The notes under the pieces: generated by a model
What the model saw: the letters and a program-made list of their open reading frames with translations, nothing else
Told to the model about the DNA's origin: nothing
The model's database searches: none
Position numbers and translations under genes: made by a program
In this document: piece by piece, positions 61,856-64,000 of the stretch
Layout: each line of letters starts with the position of its first letter
Numbering within the stretch: position 1 is the first letter of the stretch
Assembly: GCF_902506095.1 (NCBI RefSeq)
Contig: NZ_LR733293.1
Location: 3,016,487-3,080,486 of the forward strand
Source: Arthrobacter sp. 9AX
GTDB lineage: Bacteria > Actinomycetota > Actinomycetes > Actinomycetales > Micrococcaceae
Direction of reading: 5' to 3'
Length of the DNA: 64,000 bases

Positions 61856-62743
61856 ATGAAGGCATTTTTGACCCGACGGAAGTCATTCGTCGTGGCGGCT
61901 ACCGCTGCCCTCGCCTTGTCCCTGAGCGCCTGCGGCGGTGGCGGAACCGGCACCACCAGTGATCCCACCGTGGCCGAGAAGCCCACGTTCGCTGCCGGCA
62001 CCACCATGGAAAAGCTCGCCTCCGCGGGCACCATCAAGATCGGCACCAAGTACGACCAGCCCCTCTTCGGCCAGGTTGGCCTGGACGGCAAGCCTGTCGG
62101 CTTCGACGTTGAAATCGGCAAGCTGATCGCTGCCAAGCTGGGCATCGCCGCGGACAAGATCGAGTGGTCCGAGACCGTTTCGGCCAACCGCGAACCCTTC
62201 ATCGAGCAGGGCAAGGTTGACCTGGTGATCGCCACCTACACCATCAACGACAAGCGCAAGCAGGTTGTCAGCTTCGCCGGACCGTACTACGAGGCCGGCC
62301 AGGCGCTGATGGTGAACAAGGACAACGACTCCATCAAGAAGCCCGAGGACGTTGCCGGCAAGAAGGTCTGCTCCGTGACCGGCTCCACCCCTGCCGCCAC
62401 CATTGTGGACAAGTACAAGGCCGAACTGGTTCCGGCCGCCACGTACTCCGCCTGCCTTGAGCCGCTGCGCAACAAGCAGGTTGAAGCAGTCACCACGGAC
62501 AACGTGATCCTCGCCGGCTTCGTGGACAAGGAACCGGACGCCTTCAAGCTCGCCTCGGACGAGACCTTCACCAAGGAGCCGTACGGCATCGGCCTGAAGA
62601 AGGACGACACCGAGTTCCGCAACTGGATCAACGACCAGCTGGAGGCCTTCGACAAGGACGGCTCCTATAAGAAGGCCTGGGAAGCAACCGCAGGTTCAGT
62701 CATCAAGACTGCTCCTCAGCTGCCCGCCATTGACCGCTACTAG
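61856..62743 (+). CDS. gluB: Glutamate-binding lipoprotein GluB
   Basis: A 295-residue solute-binding protein with a lipoprotein signal peptide (lipobox LSAC at about 21-24), FDVEIGKLIAAKLGI and VDLVIATYTINDKRKQVV. Two further cysteines (KVCSVTG and SACLEPL) could form a disulfide in the second lobe. AAAGGA precedes the ATG. It is followed by a stable stem-loop before the permease genes. Confidence 0.93.
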   Translation: MKAFLTRRKSFVVAATAALALSLSACGGGGTGTTSDPTVAEKPTFAAGTTMEKLASAGTIKIGTKYDQPLFGQVGLDGKPVGFDVEIGKLIAAKLGIAADKIEWSETVSANREPFIEQGKVDLVIATYTINDKRKQVVSFAGPYYEAGQALMVNKDNDSIKKPEDVAGKKVCSVTGSTPAATIVDKYKAELVPAATYSACLEPLRNKQVEAVTTDNVILAGFVDKEPDAFKLASDETFTKEPYGIGLKKDDTEFRNWINDQLEAFDKDGSYKKAWEATAGSVIKTAPQLPAIDRY

Positions 62744-62752
62744 GTAATGCCA

Positions 62753-62789
62753 GTGGTTGCCGGGGCCGCATCCAGGCCCCGGCAACCAC
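62753..62789 (+). promoter_or_regulatory. Intercistronic stem-loop between gluB and gluC
   Basis: A perfect 15-bp GC-rich stem (GTGGTTGCCGGGGCC and complement) with a 7-nt loop starts 10 bp after the gluB stop. There is no T run, so it is more likely an RNA 3'-end protector or partial terminator than a full terminator. Confidence 0.75.
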
Positions 62790-62828
62790 CGCCTTCACCC
62801 CCGTCCACGCCCACAGCCGAAGGATCCA

Positions 62829-63479
62829 ATGGACGTCATTCTTGAAAACCTGCCCTTGTATTGGAACGGTTTTCTCCGCACACTTTTCCTCTCCGCAGTT
62901 TCCGGAGTCATCGCACTGGTGCTTGGGACCCTGCTCGCGGCAGCCCGCGTTTCCCCGGTGGCAGCCCTCCGCGGCTTCAGCACCGTCTACGTGGAAGTTC
63001 TCCGGAACACCCCGCTGACCATCGCCTTCTTCTTCGCAGCCATCGTGCTCCCCCGGCTCGGCGTGAAATTCGAGCAGTTCGAAGTGGCCGCCATCATCGC
63101 CCTCAGTACCTACACCGCAGCGTTCATCGCCGAAGCTGTCCGCTCAGGTGTCAACAGTGTTCCCGTTGGCCAGGCCGAAGCCGCCCGCAGCATCGGCATG
63201 AACTTCGGCCAGGTCCTCAACCTCATCATCCTCCCGCAGGCCCTGCGGACGGTGATCCCGCCGTTGATCAACATCCTGATCGCCCTGGTCAAGAACTCGT
63301 CCGTGGCCGGCGCCTTCTTTGTCCTCGAACTGTTCGGCTACGGCCGCCAGCTGGCCAATGCCAACGGTGACGCCGTGATCCCCGTCCTGCTCGGCGTTGC
63401 GTTCTTCTATCTGCTCCTCACCGTTCCGCTGGGCATCCTGGCCAGCACGGTGGAACGAAAGGTGGCGATTGCCCGATGA
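62829..63479 (+). CDS. gluC: Glutamate ABC importer, permease GluC
   Basis: A 216-residue permease with about five transmembrane helices and the EAA loop (AEAARSIGMNFGQVLNLIIL). The ATG at 62829 follows AAGGA by 4 nt and matches the family start (MDVILENLPLYWNGF). The frame is open further upstream, but that part covers the stem-loop and is not family-like. The gluD start overlaps its stop as ATGA. Confidence 0.93.
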   Translation: MDVILENLPLYWNGFLRTLFLSAVSGVIALVLGTLLAAARVSPVAALRGFSTVYVEVLRNTPLTIAFFFAAIVLPRLGVKFEQFEVAAIIALSTYTAAFIAEAVRSGVNSVPVGQAEAARSIGMNFGQVLNLIILPQALRTVIPPLINILIALVKNSSVAGAFFVLELFGYGRQLANANGDAVIPVLLGVAFFYLLLTVPLGILASTVERKVAIAR

Positions 63480-64000
63480 GCTCGGTACTCTACGACGTTC
63501 CCGGCCCCAAAGCCCGGCGCATCTCCCTGATCGGTTCGGTGGTGGGCTCGCTGCTGATCCTGGGCCTGCTCGCCTGGATCATCATGACCCTTGCCCAGCA
63601 GGGGATCTTCGAGGGCCGCCGCTGGCAGATCTTCACCCGCGGCGATGTCTGGACGCTCCTCGCCAACGGCCTTGGCGCCACCCTCAGCGCCGCGGCCCTG
63701 GCGGCAGTCATCGCCTTCCCGCTGGGACTGGCGCTGTGCCTGCTGCGCATCTCGGATGCCGCGTTCATCCGGGTTCCCACGCGGGTGGTGCTGGAGTTCC
63801 TCCGCGGCATGCCGGTGGTCCTGATGATGCTGTTCGTCCTGCTGGGCTTTGGCACGTCGTCCTTCGTCGCCGTCGTGACCGGCCTGGTGCTGTACAACTC
63901 CGCGGTGTTCGCGGAAATCATCCGCGCCGGCATCCAGTCCCTCCCCAAGGGGCAGCGCGAAGCCGGCATGGCCATCGGCCTGACCAGCTTCAAGTCGCGC
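63476..64000 (+). CDS. gluD: Glutamate ABC importer, permease GluD (3' end outside window)
   Basis: The first 175 codons of the second permease. It begins MSSVLYDVPGPKARR and shows hydrophobic helices plus the start of the EAA loop (GIQSLPKGQREAGMAIGLTS) at the window edge. It is longer at the N terminus than GluC, as in Corynebacterium. Its ATG overlaps the gluC stop by 4 bp. Confidence 0.92.
   Translation, partial: MSSVLYDVPGPKARRISLIGSVVGSLLILGLLAWIIMTLAQQGIFEGRRWQIFTRGDVWTLLANGLGATLSAAALAAVIAFPLGLALCLLRISDAAFIRVPTRVVLEFLRGMPVVLMMLFVLLGFGTSSFVAVVTGLVLYNSAVFAEIIRAGIQSLPKGQREAGMAIGLTSFKSR

Overview
The window is ordinary high-GC chromosomal DNA of an actinobacterium of the Arthrobacter/Pseudarthrobacter type (Micrococcaceae). 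This assignment is inferred from gene content: AdnA/AdnB helicase-nucleases, UvrD2, DUF3107, DUF3117, SigE with a ZAS anti-sigma factor, a coproporphyrin-type heme pathway and a gluABCD glutamate importer. Frequent GTG/TTG starts and TANNNT -10 boxes fit the same group. No prophage, insertion sequence, CRISPR array or rRNA is visible. Two genes are cut by the window edges: a photolyase at the left and gluD at the right.

Layout. 1-2.0 kb: photolyase 3' part and a membrane cytochrome b. 2.0-2.5 kb: two initiator tRNA-Met genes with terminators, separated by a triplicated 33-bp repeat. 2.6-9.3 kb: UPF0182 membrane protein, PDZ/Lon-like protease, DUF2342 protein and a YgjP-like metallopeptidase. 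9.3-22 kb: DNA repair block of uvrD2, nudC, an APH-fold kinase, the alkyltransferase-like gene/adnA/adnB operon and a DEDD exonuclease. 22.3-24.8 kb: amino-acid ABC importer. 24.9-37.5 kb: a complete heme pathway from glutamyl-tRNA to heme by the coproporphyrin route (hemA facing one way; hemE, cgoX, chdC, cpfC, hemC, hemD, hemB, hemL the other), with a secreted Pro/Ala-rich protein and an LLM flavin oxidoreductase embedded in it. 37.5-40.3 kb: tandem 32-bp repeats, moeZ, a TetR regulator, DUF3107 and a small membrane protein. 40.3-44 kb: a pterin dehydratase, then thiOSG under a TPP riboswitch, with thiE divergent. 44-51 kb: RNB ribonuclease, DEAD-box helicase, orphan DNA methyltransferase, PHP protein and aminopeptidase P. 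51-58.2 kb: stress protein, MgtE_N/CBS protein, DUF1003, Mrp, tatB, anti-sigma factor, sigE, O-methyltransferase and DUF3117. 58.4-64 kb: PIG-V-like mannosyltransferase with a DivIVA-domain protein, a LOG-family protein and gluABCD.

The most useful pattern not captured by gene calls is that at least thirteen first genes have a TANNNT hexamer 5-9 nt before the start codon and no convincing Shine-Dalgarno sequence, so they are probably expressed as leaderless mRNAs. Other points worth checking are the translationally coupled ATL-adnA-adnB operon, the orphan methyltransferase behind a DEAD-box helicase, an operator-like palindrome before gluA, and an apparently orphan consensus promoter at 58.27 kb. 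Most of the window is conserved housekeeping sequence, and I found no clear sign of a wholly new system.
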